Assembly (NCBI GenBank): GCA_036785325.1
Contig: JAXIVH010000016.1
Span: 2,372,047 to 2,436,046, forward strand
Reading direction: 5' to 3'
Length of the DNA stretch: 64,000 bases
From: Urophycis tenuis
Lineage: Eukaryota > Chordata > Actinopteri > Gadiformes > Phycidae
Below the pieces are notes generated by a model. It saw only the letters and a list, made by a program, of their open reading frames with translations, ran no database searches and was not told the DNA's origin. Shown one piece after another: positions 10,104-22,390 of the stretch. Every line of letters starts with the position of its first letter. Position 1 is the first letter of the stretch. The position numbers and the translations under genes were made by a program.

Positions 10104-12975
10104 CATTCATTAATACTAGAGACCACTGCAAAATTAATGAAAAAACAATGCAATGCAATGACACCTTTAATGATATTGCACCTGAAAGTAAAACATTACA
10201 GCAAATTATTTCCTTGACCACCTTTGTGATAAAATAAATAAAAATAAAAATTCTCATAGATATTTAAAAATTAGTTTTTAAATATCAATACAATATGCCT
10301 GTGACAGACTGTAGACAGCTAGCCTGTCAAAATTGTGTATGCCATCTTACTAAATTACTGATTTATTGTCATAGGAACATTGCAGAAATATGAAGTGATT
10401 TTCAGACAGAACCCCTGGGCTGTTCTCATGTGGGAATAATGGTTGATGTTAATGGTCACACAAATCAGATTTCAGATTAAAGGGGTAGTCCAGAATTTTG
10501 GACATAGAAAGAGCTAGTAAACTGCACAGAGTCTTTACCTGAGCGCCGAGTGAGCTACCATTCCCTGTGTGAGTGGACTGAACATCTTTCCTGAGGCACA
10601 ATGACTCTATGTTGGGTTTTGGACCACCCTCCCTGGACAAGCAGAGAGAAAATGACCAAACCAAGATTGTATCATAACAACCTAATAGTTTGTCTCTCGT
10701 TAAGGGTTATCTACGCAAATCGTTACAGAACAAACCGAGTCCGTAGAGGAGTCGTGATAGGTTATGTCTTCTCCGAACCCGACCCAAAGACCTATTGTTA
10801 ATGCTAGAGAGTTATCTGCCATTCCAGAAAGTCTGTAAAAGTCCCCAGACAGACCTCACCTAAAGTGATCTGTTAACAGTACTCTGTCACATCCAACACA
10901 ACACTACAGCCAAATAAAAAAGAGCGCTGACTGAAATCAATGTTTTATCGTTGAATACCGTTATCCTCGTCACAGCTCTATAGGCCCGTAGGCCCACTAA
11001 CAGCTCCTGAAGTGTTGCCATCCATATGTTTTAAACTATGACAGGGCCCACCGTTCTATTCATATTTACAGTGCTCTTTGTTGTCCCCAACTTCTATATA
11101 TCCATCTCGTGAGATTTTAAATTGTAATGCTTATTTTACTCGTTGAACATCATCAATCAAATTCCATTTAATTTCAAGTCAAATCAATGTTGATATATAT
11201 CACAACAACACGAAGGGCCTCACCTGGTCCACATGAGAAAACATCCAACAGGAGCAATGTTTGTGGAGGCTGAAATATTAACATGCTATGACCTGCTATG
11301 AAGTTCGGAGTTGGGTAACTGGTGGATTTTTGCACAACTTTGTCCTACTAAAAAGTAGGCCAATTTAGGTCATGTGGTCAGAGCTGTCTCTAACTTACCT
11401 TTAGAGCGTGTTTGCATTCAATTGCACGTTACATATGTTTCGATAGCCACAGCTATTCACTTCCTTATGAAACAATCTGTATGAAGGACAAACGTTATTT
11501 GACTTAAAAGCTTCCCCCTTTCCTTTCTTTCCTTTGAGGAATATAATTTGATTTTAACAAAGTAGCTAGCAAACTGCTAGCTTAAAAAGGGATTGTGAAA
11601 CTCACTCGAGTTTGTGTCCTTCTCGTCTTGGTCCCCGCATGGCATGATTGAAAACAAAATCAGTGGCAGCTGTATGATGTAATAATACTGTGGTAGACTG
11701 AATGACAAGTCTTACATTCATGGTTAACGCCTCTAGGGGGAGCTACCTGAATATTCTAATGGTATACTCATGGGAACATGAGATTTAGGGAGATCAAGCC
11801 CCGGGCCGGAAACGTTGATGGTTGTGGTGTTATGTGGAAGAATAAATGGCACGAAGCTAAAGAAATACAACCAGTGTGATTATTGCTACACGCCACCGTA
11901 GGATATCCCAAATACAAATAATAATTGTTTACAGACCATACTTTAGCTGTAGCAGTAAGTCTGCTGTTACACACCACAACAATCCGAACAACTCCAAGGT
12001 GAACAATAAATCAGAAAAGTATGCCTACCTTCGTGTTCGGGCAGCTCGTCAAAATGTTAAAAAAAAAAAGTATTCAAAATGTATGTGGATGGATTGTGTA
12101 TGAGGCATACTTAGTTGTTGCCTCCAAGAAGCTGCTCCAATATTAATTATATGCTTTGCCAGGCCGAGTTGGTTTCAGAAAAAAACTTCTGCTGAAAAAA
12201 AAACCCAACGCATTGGAGAGTCCAACACGTATTCCACATTGCCGTTACTATTATAATATAGTGTGCAGAGACACATCAAAATGCATGGGGAAACTTCGTA
12301 ACGCCAAGATGGCAGTTGTTTGCACATGTCCCGCCTCTTCCGGTGCCATTGCTCCAATCATTTTACAGGTCCTACGCGGTCACGCTTTTTGCGACATTGG
12401 GAAGTTATTTTCAATCATCTTTGTTTATCCAAACATGGCCCTTAAGCAGTTAATACCAAATGAGATACAGGCAAGGTTAAAGTTACGTTGTTGATCTCTT
12501 GCTTTATCCAAAATTGCGGCATGATCTGCGATAGCTGTCCGTGAGTGATGACGTCTTGCTGTTGTTATGCCGTAGATGAAAACAGTGTCGTGAAGCAGAT
12601 TACCTGGAAATTTGACACAAAACCACCAAACCCTTTCAGCGATTTTAGTCTTTTTTTCATCGTGATTTCAAACACGTGTTGTTTTATGCCCCCTAGACCT
12701 CGGAAATGGAGATACAGCTCCCCCCCTATACATTCACATAGGGCCCTGGTCTTGCTAAGACCAAATAAGTGCCCGAAAGGCGTGGCCAATATGGCCGCGA
12801 GTGAGAGGACTTGCCTAGAATTAAGTACATAAGTATCTCCTATAATGTGTTGCTCCACATTGTATCTGATCCCATGCAGTGCTGCCAGCCCATGAGCAGA
12901 AATGAGTCTCTAGGGTGTGTGTGTGAGATAATTTATTCATGTGTCGCAGGTATGTGGAAATAAAAAAGTAATAAA
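10104..12975. other. 2.9 kb without a supported gene
   Basis: Unassigned DNA. Segments around 10480-10640, 12290-12380 and 12650-12810 have the texture of fish interspersed repeats (for example CCAATATGGCCGCGAG near 12788), but I found no second copy in the window and no terminal repeats. No frame has convincing protein composition. Confidence 0.4.
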
Positions 12976-12978
12976 ATG

Positions 12979-12979
<1 letters not shown>

Positions 12980-13035
<56 letters not shown>
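12980..13035. repeat. (TA)n microsatellite
   Basis: An uninterrupted TA dinucleotide array of about 56 bases. Confidence 0.97.
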
Positions 13036-13037
<2 letters not shown>

Positions 13038-13618
13038 TAACATATAGTAAAATAGTTACCATAGTTACCCCGGCAGCCGATCAGCCAATCATTTAAACAA
13101 TTATACGATTGACGCCAATTACTGAACACTGATTGGTTGCATGCAACCAAAGACGCCACCAGAGGTCAGTATAAAACCAGGGAGCGTCATTTTGTCGTCA
13201 GTCTTGATGACACCGCGAAGAAGTGAGAAGTCAACTTTGTTTCTGACAGGTTACTTTTAGATTACTTTTGCAAAATGTCGAAAAACAACGAGATGTGTCC
13301 GGGTCCTGTAAGTATTGTATTTTACTGTCCGTGTAATTGTTTTTATATAACATTATTAGCAACGGTACTTTTCAGTAATTTGCTGCCGGGCTTCATGATG
13401 ACTTCAAGTCAGAGGCCCGAATCGAGCTTGCCCGCGTCACTTCTCGGACGTCATCATGAAGCACGTGGTTTACATGGGCACGTGGTTTAAAAAACACAAA
13501 ATAAACACACTCACATATGTACACGCCCTAATATAGAATACATGCAATATACAACTTACAATTCAATATCACAACTATGAATGTAATATTTAATAAAAAG
13601 GTATATTTATATTTTAGA
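13036..13618 (+). other. Possible first exon and a short hairpin repeat
   Basis: An ATG at 13275 begins a short frame (MSKNNEMCPGP) that meets a good splice donor (CCTGTAAGT) near 13308. It could be the first exon of the gene whose exons follow at 13.7-15.0 kb, though this is unproven. At 13391-13462 a 12-base inverted repeat (CTTCATGATGAC and GTCATCATGAAG) encloses about 47 bases and could be a small foldback. Confidence 0.3.
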
Positions 13619-13695
13619 GTGCCAGATGATGGCACAAGGGATAGTAAAATCTTGTCCTGTGTATTAATGAATGATATTTGAAGCCATCCTATGAG

Positions 13696-13986
13696 ATGTT
13701 CTCATCCAAGCTCTCCTCCATGCTGGCGAACCACCAGGAACGATTGGGACGACACGGCGAGTCCCTGGCTGGCCGTCGTCACCCCAGACCGCTGCCACCT
13801 CTTCCCCCTGAGGCCATCGTCAGGCAGGCATGGGGGGAGTCCATGAGGGGGCGGCTCCGCAGGCTGAGAGAGATGGTGGAAGTGGCGGTCAGGTACGGGA
13901 AGGCCCGTCCTGAGAGAGTGGCTGATCTGGTGGCTCAGGATTTGGAGGACATCCAAGCATCGATGAAGCAGGAGCTGGACCTCAAA
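13696..13986 (+). pseudogene. Helical domain exon, copy A (unrecognised family)
   Basis: I do not recognise the protein. From the ATG at 13696 the frame reads into a basic, helical segment (MVEVAVRYGKARPERV, then DLEDIQAS) and ends at a good donor (CTCAAA before GTGAGTAAG) at 13986. Compared with copy B, copy A has two extra bases near 13803, so the upstream half (LAVVTPD, CHLFP) is out of frame with the rest. It is therefore probably non-functional. Reading continues without a stop past the donor to 14145, but that part is likely intronic. Confidence 0.45.
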
Positions 13987-14573
13987 GTGAGTAAGCCAGA
14001 CCAGAAGAAATTAGAAGAAGAGCGCACTAATATCGAACAGAAATTCAGGCACCAGGTGAAAATATTATGGAATATTCCTATAATGCAGGAAGACTCTCAG
14101 GCATTTTGTATTCCTTTCAAATGTTTATTCTCCCATAGAACGTGATCCCTGCTGAGTAAACACACATATAGGCATGATTTACTCTTCTGTCACCTTTTGT
14201 CTCTCTTTGGGGAATTGTGAGTGTTTTTGTAAATAAAAATAGACCTAGTGCTGAAGAAAAGGTAAGTTATAATGATGTTATAGCGGTTTTTGAAAATAAG
14301 TTGCCTACTTCCTTCATGTTTTTATTTGGGGGGGACAAATGCATGTGTTCTAAATATTGATGGGGCCATATCTCTTGGTTACCCCCTGAAATGTATGTAT
14401 GTACATGATGTATGGACCCCTAGCCCTAAAAACTCCCAACCTTGAACCTAGCCATAACAAACCCCAAACCAAACCTTAGCCAAAAGGAACCCCAACCCAC
14501 ATTTAATTTGAACGTGAACCAAATACAGTTTTGAAGTTAGAATGTTGGATTTAGATTAATTTTCCCGCTACAG

Positions 14574-14937
14574 ATTGAGGACCTCTGCCCTGAGCCTGAC
14601 AACGGTGCTCGGGTGAATGCTCCTCTGAGCCAACTGATGCAATCCAGCCCCTCACCAACACCGCCTCCTCCTCCTCCTGCCTCCACTCACACTGCCGTCC
14701 CCCACCCCCTGCCCTGCCCAGCTGGCTGTCACCACCCCGGACGGCTGCCGCCTCTTCCCCGAGGCCGCCCGCAGGGTCGCATGGGGGAAGTCCAAGAGAC
14801 GTCGGCTCCACAGGCTGAGCGAGATGGTGGAAGAGGCGGTCAGGTACGGCAAGGCTCGTCCTGAGAGAGTGGTTGATCTGGTGGCTCGGGATTTGGAGGA
14901 CATCCAAGCATCGTTGAAGCAGGAGCTGGACCTCAAA
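14574..14937 (+). pseudogene. Helical domain exon, copy B (unrecognised family)
   Basis: The exon begins after TTTTCCCGCTACAG with ATTGAGG, the same acceptor and start as the coiled-coil exon at 28714, and ends at the donor CTCAAA/GTGAGTAAG at 14937. An N-terminal Pro/Ser-rich linker is followed by LAVTTPDGCRLFPEAAR, WGKSKRRRL and a helical stretch ending DLEDIQASLKQELDLK. The linker and the helical part are in different frames, so an indel lies in the proline/CA-rich stretch near 14690-14720, unless another intron intervenes. The domain is present in both copies and was once coding; its function is unknown. Confidence 0.45.
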
Positions 14938-15477
14938 GTGAGTAAGCCAGACCAGAAAAAATCAGAAGCAGAGCACACTAATATGGAAAAGAAATTCAGG
15001 CACCAGGTGAAAATATTATGGAATATTCCTATAATGCAGGAAGACTCTCAGGCATTTTGTATTCCTTTCAAATGTTTATTCTTCCATAGAACGTGATCCC
15101 TGCTGAGTAAACACACATATAGGCATGATTTACTCTTCTGATCTCTTTTGTGTCTCTTTGGGGAATTGTCTGTGTTTTTGTAAATAAAAATTGACCTAGT
15201 GCTGAAGAAAATGTAAGTTATAATGACGTTATAGCGGTTTTTGAACATAAAAGTTGCCTACTTCTTTTGTTTTTACTTGGGGGGACAAATGTATGTGTTC
15301 TAAATATTGATGGGGACATATCTCCTGTGTACCCCCTGAAATGTATGTATGTATGTATGTATGTATGTATGTATATTTGGACCCCTAGCCCTAAGAATCC
15401 CCAACCTTAAACCTAGCTATAACAAACCCAAAACCAAACCCTAGCCATAAGTAACCCTAACCCTAGCGTAGCCTGTA

Positions 15478-15655
15478 ATAACCTTTTTGGTTATTACGTT
15501 ATTGGCCTTGAATAAAAAAATTCCTTTGAAAATTTAATAACAGCCAGTAATTTAATAACTAAGGTATCACTTTATTTTATTTCCAATTTCTGGAGATAAA
15601 ATGTCACATTTAGCCTTAATATTGCATCTTGCAACAGGTAAACCTCAAGAGGCAG
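15478..15655 (+). repeat. Dispersed repeat, inverted relative to 28185-28345
   Basis: Landmarks in order are GGTTATTACGTTATTGGCC, GGTATCACTTTATT and AATATTGCATCTTGCAACAG. The reverse complement of the same series is found at about 28185-28345. In both places it adjoins the CCCTAGCCATAA-type degenerate repeat and the exon family of 14.6/28.7 kb, so it may be part of one larger element. Confidence 0.75.
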
Positions 15656-15882
15656 ATGCTGTTTACTGAAAGCAACATTTGAGTGGGGGAGGGCAATACA
15701 AACACAAAAGCAGACGTCTGAAGGGTATTCCACAACTGTGGTTAGCACCAATCTACACTGACTGTGGAATATGTGTAATGCTATGTTTTTACTAAACTAA
15801 TCGACCATGCATTCAGATCAAACTGGTGTTGTTGGTGGGGCCATGACTTATGCAATAATGTTGGTTCTTCATTGTTTTCCAG

Positions 15883-16820
15883 AGTGACCGTCCAGCGACC
15901 TATTGCATGTTAAACATCAATGTTCCCATCCTACGCCTGTGGTTCAATGTGGAGTCAGAGATCAGTCAGGACTTCAGGTTAAAAAGACGGGCCATGCATG
16001 CCCTGCAATGCCTCATGCAAAGAGAGCAGGACCATGGCTGGGGCAATGAACTAGAAGTCCTCATTTATGTGTATTGGCTTGCCCATGGTCTTTCCTACCG
16101 TGTGGTGTGTAGAGTCTTTAGTGTTCCCAAATCCACCGTCCACAGGATTGTTCACAGGGTGGCCCAGTTCATTTGGGACAATTTACATAGAGCCATCAGT
16201 TTTCCAAAGCCTGCAGACATGGACACTGTGGGTAATGGATTTGCCCAGCTTGCTGGGACACCAGTGCTAAACAAAGCTGTTGGTGCTATTGACGGTTGTC
16301 ACATTCGTATCAAGCCTCCATCTCTTCATCGTCTTGACTATCTCAATTACAAAAGTTTTTATTCCATGAACATGCAAGCCATCTGTGACCATACTGGAAA
16401 ATTCCTGGATATTTTCGTGGGCTATCCAGGTTCTGTTCACGACACCCGCATTTTAAAGAGCAGTTTTTTCTACCTGGCTAATAGGTATCCACCTAATGGA
16501 TATTTCATCCTGGGAGATGGTGGATATCCTTGTTTGGAGACACCAATCTGCCTAATAACACCTTACAGAGAACCTGGACTCGCTGGAGGTCCACTCTTTT
16601 CAGGGCCCTGGAGGTCAGTCCTACATTTGCACCCCAGGTCATAGCGTCATGTGCTTTCCTGCACAATGTTTGTCTTGACAATGGAGATGTCCTGGAACCA
16701 GATATTGACGTGGCACTTGACATCCTGGACCCAGAACCTCCCCTACAAGAAGCTCCTGAGGCACATGAAACACCAGGGAATGCTACAAGGGACAGGCTTG
16801 CTGCTCTGATCAACACATAA
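15883..16820 (+). pseudogene. PIF/Harbinger transposase (HARBI1-like), internally deleted
   Basis: Transposases of this family cut and paste Harbinger elements as DDE nucleases, usually with a Myb-like partner. The exon follows a good acceptor (TTGTTTTCCAG) at 15882. After an N-terminal part comes a helix-turn-helix-like region (SVPKSTVHRIVHRV), then the first catalytic Asp in GAIDGCHI, the second in GYPGSVHDTRIL and the GDGGYP motif. After CLITPYREP the frame breaks: a deletion at about 16575-16580 joins directly to TRWRSTLFRALE, which resumes in another frame and ends at 16820. The missing segment is where the third acidic catalytic residue (the VERAFG-type motif) lies. The element is therefore catalytically dead. 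The partner gene lies convergently at 17147-18393. Confidence 0.88.
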
Positions 16821-17146
16821 GCCCCTCATTAGAACACTTCTGATGACAATTGTAAATAGTTCAACACTCTGAGGGTGTTTCTTACATGCACACGTTTTTT
16901 TTTGTGCTGTTCTATTGTGATAATTTTCTCTACATTTCTATTAAACTTTAATTCTATTTTGACAACATGGTGATGGTTTATTTTATAATGATCTAGACAT
17001 GCAATTAGTGTATTGGTGTGATGATTGGTCAAAAACCTTTAAGATTCATATTTTCTTTGAAGAAGTTTATTTAAAAAGTACACAGATAAATAAATAAAGA
17101 AATTAACTTCTGAACACAAGAACCCAACCCCAACAAAACAGAACTA

Positions 17147-18393
17147 TTAACTATTTGGCATTTTTTCTACGAGCCTCTCGAACAGGATTAAAAATCGCTC
17201 GGTTTTGGCCTCTGTTTCTTCATGCCTTTTCTGCTCCTTCGCCGATTCGGCTTGAAGGTACGCAAGAATGGCCTCGTTACCCCTCTTCCTGCTTTTTGTG
17301 GCTGAAGTCGTGGGGGGAGTGGTGGGAGGAAGAGTGCACTCAGAGAGGTCTTCCCCGGCGGGTTCAGGGTCGGATTCATTTTCTGGTGCGACCATGGCCT
17401 GGGGGCAGGGGGGTTATGGTGCATCAGTATTGCCACAGTTATAGGCTATAGTTTAGTTTAGTTATAGGCTTTAGTTTAGTTATGGGCTATTTTTGAAGAT
17501 GTGATAGTTCCTACTCCTATTAACTTACCAATAGCAATGTTGTGGGGTCCTCTGCCAGCTGGAAAGAGGCCACAATCACAGGAGGATCTATGGCTGGCCT
17601 TCCCCCCAAATAGGCATGCATCGCCTCATAGTATCTCCAATTGGAAATGGTCAATTCCCCGCTGTCTGTACCTGAGCCAGACTTTGGTTGTTTCAGGTCG
17701 TACAATAGCAACCACACACACACATGCACGCAGAGAGAGAGGGAGAGAGCAAAATTGAAACATGTAGGATTTAAAGTAAGATGTAGGTGATGAAGACATG
17801 AAACAGATCTCTATAAAAAAAAAATACCTTGTATCGCTTCTTCAAGTTTTCCCACTTCTTACTTGCTTTTTCTCCTGTAACCTTTCCTTCCAGGCCCAGG
17901 TCTTTCACTGCTCTCCTATAAACATACGAATATGATGATTAGCTGCGTCAAAATGCATTGTAGCTGGGGACTACAGCATTATTAGACATTGATATTGTCA
18001 GTGGCGGTTTAAGGCACGGGCAGACCGCTTTGGGGGGGGGGGGGGGCGGCACGAGAACTTAAAAAAAAAAAAAAAAAATCATCTGCGCCGCGAAGCGCTT
18101 CTCTTTAGTCTATCTATCATGTCACTATGTGGGGAATTGGCAAATTGTCGCCCTCTGCAGCTGCGGGGGGGGGGGGGGGGGGACACACGGGACTGTGACG
18201 ACAGTTTGGCATTTGGGGGGGGGGGTGCGCGCAGAGGGAATCTCGCTCGTGGCGTAATTAGAACCGTTACTGGATATTGAATTGTACAAACTGGTTACTC
18301 ACTCCCATAACATTTTTGAAGCGTTTTTTTTTTTTGTGAACTTCTCATTTTCCGACCTGAACTTAATGAGGTCCAAGGTCTGCTGTACAGTCC
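17147..18393 (-). pseudogene. Harbinger Myb/SANT-like DNA-binding partner, four visible exons
   Basis: Read on the minus strand, exons lie at 18393-18303 (DLIKFRSENEKF, ending MLWE), 17915-17828 (RAVKDLGLEGK, KKWENLKKRYK), 17699-17529 (SNWRYYEAMHAYLGGRPAI) and 17398-17147 (acidic start, basic patch, then a C-terminal coiled coil ending EKMPNS). The first two form a trihelix/Myb-SANT fold of the type Harbinger partners use to bind element ends and import the transposase. Donors and acceptors are good except before 17699, where AC stands in place of the expected AG. A poly-A expansion disrupts the first exon near 18325-18340. A first coding exon further upstream was not found. Confidence 0.75.
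18001..18240. repeat. hAT-end-like fragment with G and A homopolymers
   Basis: CAGTGGCGGTTTAAGGCA begins at about 18001 and resembles a hAT terminal repeat, followed by poly-G (18033-18047), poly-A (18061-18078) and further poly-G (18164-18181, 18216-18226). No matching opposite end was found, so it is a fragment or another kind of repeat. It sits in the first visible intron of the Myb-like gene. Confidence 0.4.
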
Positions 18394-18399
18394 CTGCAA

Positions 18400-19281
18400 T
18401 AGGAGAGAACAAGACGGGGTTTTGAATGGTCAATACGATCTGATGAGTGTTTTTACATACACATAGCTGCTATTATGACCAGTAGCAGCTAGACTATTTT
18501 TAATATATATATTTTTTTATATACATACATACTTTTTATTTCTAATTGCATTCATTCTGTGTATTCTAATCACTGCTTGAAAAGAGGAATTTACGGCAGT
18601 AATTGTCCCTGTGAATTTCAGTGGAAGTCCACATTAACAGCTGTAAACAGAAATTCCCACTCAGTGCTGATAACTGCCAATAACTGCGAGGAATTGACGT
18701 AGACTGTGAGTTTCAAGGTGTGAAAGTCCCCCCCCCACCCCTTAGACTGGTTGAGCTTTTGACATGTTAATTTAATTGGCCTGGATTTAATGTTTCAAGG
18801 TGAGAAACTTTCAATCTAGGTCAACCCCTGCCCTCCCCTGTTAACGGCAATGCTGTGAGCTATACAAATGCAAATAAGGCTTTAGTAAGTGTGTGTGTAA
18901 AGAAAGGATTCCAGAAAAACACTTTCTAGCCATGCTCCATGTAAAAGTAAATGTGTTATTTTGTAAGTGAATATACTCATTGTCCAGATTTCCAAAGGCC
19001 TTTCTCTTTACACTGAGATTGTTACAATAAATTTAACTGTGGAGTTAAACTCACATTTCAATTTTTTTTTCTTTTACCAGCTTTTCATGGTAATTGGTAG
19101 TATGATTTACACTTGCTAGATTCCAGTTCGAGAAATCTGTTTCCAAGGAAATAGGGAGGGAACACAAGAAAATAATTTCTCAATTTTTAATCTTTCGTGG
19201 GTACAACATATTTGAAAATATTTACAAGCTTACAGAACTCAGTGTCATCCTACAGGAGTACTTGATTTAGCTCTTAATGTC
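18400..19281. other. Spacer between the Harbinger and CACTA genes
   Basis: No gene is visible. The termini of the Harbinger and of the CACTA element should lie here, but I could not find a CACTA/TAGTG end or a convincing Harbinger end. A GGGGAGGGCA-type motif near 18830 (as reverse complement) also occurs near 15690, but ten bases is too short to claim as terminal repeats. Confidence 0.35.
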
Positions 19282-21869
19282 CTAAATTTCAGCCAGCGTG
19301 CAGAGTGGCATGACAACGGTGACCTTTTCCCTCATCTTGCTTAACTGCACAGTGGATGTGTGTATAACACATCTTCCAGCAATACGTTCTATAGGGAGGA
19401 ACGATGCTGGGTGGGAGGTGTCAGTTCCCTGCAAACTCCAAACCTCTACTGGCTTTCCATAAAAATGTCTGTCAGGATGGGGATGAAGCCAAGAAACTTT
19501 TGCAAGAACATGTTTGAATGCATTATCTTTAGACATGACATTAACAACCAAGAACTGCTTAATAACAGCTGGTCTTGGTTCAGATAGAGGGTCGATGATG
19601 GGCTCCTCAAAACTGTTAGTGTTGGCACACCACTTGGCATATACATACGCTGATCTCTCTGCTCTAGATCCCTCTATGGAGTAATTTACATTGAGATATG
19701 ACACCCTTTTGCATGTCATACCAAAACGGTCAACCTCAATGATACAGTTGTCAGGGTACATCTGTTGATACATTGTTCGCGCAGCACATCTGTCATGTTC
19801 ATCCAAGACAATCTGATGGAATGGAGAGATTGGCAGCACGGTACAGTTTTCTAAAACAAGTCTTTCCGCTGACAGCAAAATATTGTGCTTCACATAAAGC
19901 ACATCAGTGACATCATCTCCTGACAAAGTCCCAACCATTTGACGGCCCAAAATACTAGAAAATTCAGCTTCATATTTACACATCCATGGCATGTTAAGCT
20001 GCTGACTCTGTTGAAATTGTCTCATAATCTGGACCTCAATTGACCTATTATTGTTGTTATACTTTCCTAGTATACCATTAAAACGCTCAAATGAAAAACA
20101 CCAGAAAGAATAAACTGGTCCATAGTCTAAAATACACTCCTTCAAATGAAGGTGTAGATGCATGTTAGGGGTGCAGTGCAATGGACCAAACAGTTCAACA
20201 AATTTTTCAAGGAATGTCTGTAGGTACCCATCTGCTACTTCCAGTCTTTGGATGGATATAACTCTGGAGCAGAGTATAATACATGCCTGAACAAAGTCAA
20301 ACCACATATCATAATGTATTTTGCTAATAAGCCCCTTCAGACAAAACAATGAGTATATGGTTGTCCAGTTTTTCCATTGATCTGCTGTAAAACCTGCGAA
20401 GCCAGATGAAATCCGCAAGGGAATTCTTCCAACCTCATGTGGTACTTTGATGTTTTCCACCCTGGCTTGAAGTTCATCAAGGCTCTTTGTTGTTAAAATT
20501 CCACGTTCGGTCCACAGTCGGAATACATGCCTTGCAGTTCCAAGAAGAAGGTTGTGCATTGGATCTATGACAGCAAACCTGATGGCATCATAGTAACTCA
20601 GGCGGAAAAGTTCAGACCATCTTGCTCCATGCTCATGTTCAAATTTTCTCTGTTCTGCCTTTGTCTTTGCCCGTCTGGATAATCCAGCATAGCGTACATG
20701 TTCCTCTGATGTACGTGGCACCCATGACAACCTGTCAAATCCAGAGTAGTCCGTTCTTGCACCAAATTCCTTCGTGCTGAATGTCTTCAAACACTTGTGG
20801 CACCCTGTAAGATAGAATAAATTAAACAAGTCACAATCACACACATTTAGACTTGAATTTAGAATATAAGAAAGCAACTGTTATACTGAGAAAAGGCCAT
20901 AGATATTTCAATTACCTCTGTATGCTCCATGCCCTACAAAGCCTCCACATTTCCGCGTTGCTGGGATATCTGATGACAGACAAAGCAAGGCAGCTCTGTA
21001 AACTTGGCATCCTGTGGGAGAGTTATCTTCCATCACCATTCCATGCCAAAGTTGTTGAAGTTCATCAACCAAGGGGTCCAAGAAAGCATTAATGTTCAAT
21101 GATGGCTCCTTTGGGCCAGGTATTAGTCCAACAAGAATCATATTTTCCTCCTTAAAACGGTCTTCACGGGGTAAATTCAGAACAACCAAGTAGATGGCAC
21201 CAACTGAATACGGTGCATTTTTGAACGGTTGAAACCAGTCCACATTCAGCATCAAGGCCAAATTATTTGGCTCTGCTAAAAAAGGCTCTCCATTCACATA
21301 TTGATAATCCCGCCACACCTTTCCATCATATACATCCGCTAACACGTTTGCTGGTATTTGACGCTTTCGCCATTCTTCACATTTTTCCTGAAATCTGGGT
21401 CTTGTGACAAGTGCTGCCAGAGACTGAACAACACTGTTGTAACAGTAAGTCCGTATTGGATAGACATACTCTGTGCCATTGGAAGATTTCACCTTCTTCA
21501 GCAAGGCAGAGCCACACTTCTTCCTCTGTGTAGGCCGTGGGTGCCTATAGAATGGGATATGGCTACACATCTTGCACACCTTCTCACCATCCCGCCCCAG
21601 GTCATAAGCTTCGGATAGCATGTATACCGCCATACATTTTGGACAAACTACAAACTGCGAGAAATTGTCCCGGCAGATGCCTGTCCATTTTCTCAAGGAA
21701 AATAAAGTCTTTGGGATATTGCCGGAAAAGGCAGTGAGATGATCAATACAGAGAACATTTCCAAGTATCCAAATGAACTTCTTGATGCAGAGAAGAAGTG
21801 ACGTGACAGCATTGTCTGAGATCTTGTGTGTTGCTTGCCATGATAAAATCATCATGGCCAGAAGTCTCA

Positions 21870-21894
21870 TCATTATTTATTTATTTATTTCTAT

Positions 21895-21968
<74 letters not shown>

Positions 21969-22010
21969 CGAATTTCCCAGCATGGGATTAATAAAGTATT
22001 TCTATTATTT
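21870..22010 (+). mobile_element. Truncated retroposon tail with a 68-base poly-A
   Basis: TTATTT repeats lead into about 68 A (21899-21966), then AATTTCCCAGCATGGGATTA and ATAAAGTATTTC, a signature seen at the 3-prime ends of several fish retroposons and again at 26586-26640. The word ATTATTTA occurs on both outer edges and may be a target duplication. It lies inside the CACTA transposase gene and separates the acidic linker from the catalytic exon. Confidence 0.6.
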
Positions 22011-22390
22011 AAGTGGTCTGATTTTTCTGCAAACTGTTCACTTCCATGCCCATCTCCATCCTGCATGTTGGGATAGGCTTCACTCTGGTCCTCTTCCAGA
22101 CTTTCCTCCTCTTCATCTCCCTCAGCCACATAGTCATCCTATGTACAAGTATAGAGTAAGTTACTATTATCTTACAAAGTCAGAATGTAAGGTTATGTAA
22201 CAATACAATGACATAGCTCATTTAACAACACTCAACAGCTATTATGCAATGCTTACCACAAAACAAGAGAGGTTTGCTTCTTCATCTTCCATTGATTCTG
22301 AATCACTGGATTCAAGGTACAGGTGAATGCTTTGGTCATCTTGTGTTACATCTGGAAAAGAAGCCACGTTGTGATCAAAATGCATTTTGA

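Larger units (their letters stand above)
13619..15475 (+). repeat. Direct tandem duplication of an exon plus downstream intron
   Basis: Copy A (from about 13780 to 14520) and copy B (from about 14720 to 15475) align over the coding part, over the AATATTATGGAATATTCC and AGAACGTGATCCCTGC landmarks, and over a tail of degenerate CCCTAGCCATAA-type repeats. The offset is about 950 bp. Copy B also has a preceding splice acceptor and proline-rich segment. An ATGT tetranucleotide run at about 15340-15375 has expanded in copy B only. Confidence 0.85.

Noticed and set aside
18830..18850. Terminal repeat of the first Harbinger (with 15690)
   Set aside because: The match GGGGAGGGCA is only about ten bases, of low complexity, with no readable 3-bp target site.
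18990..19281. CACTA terminal repeat
   Set aside because: No CACTA motif was found left of the transposase and the isolated TAGTG near 26016 is too short to be meaningful alone.
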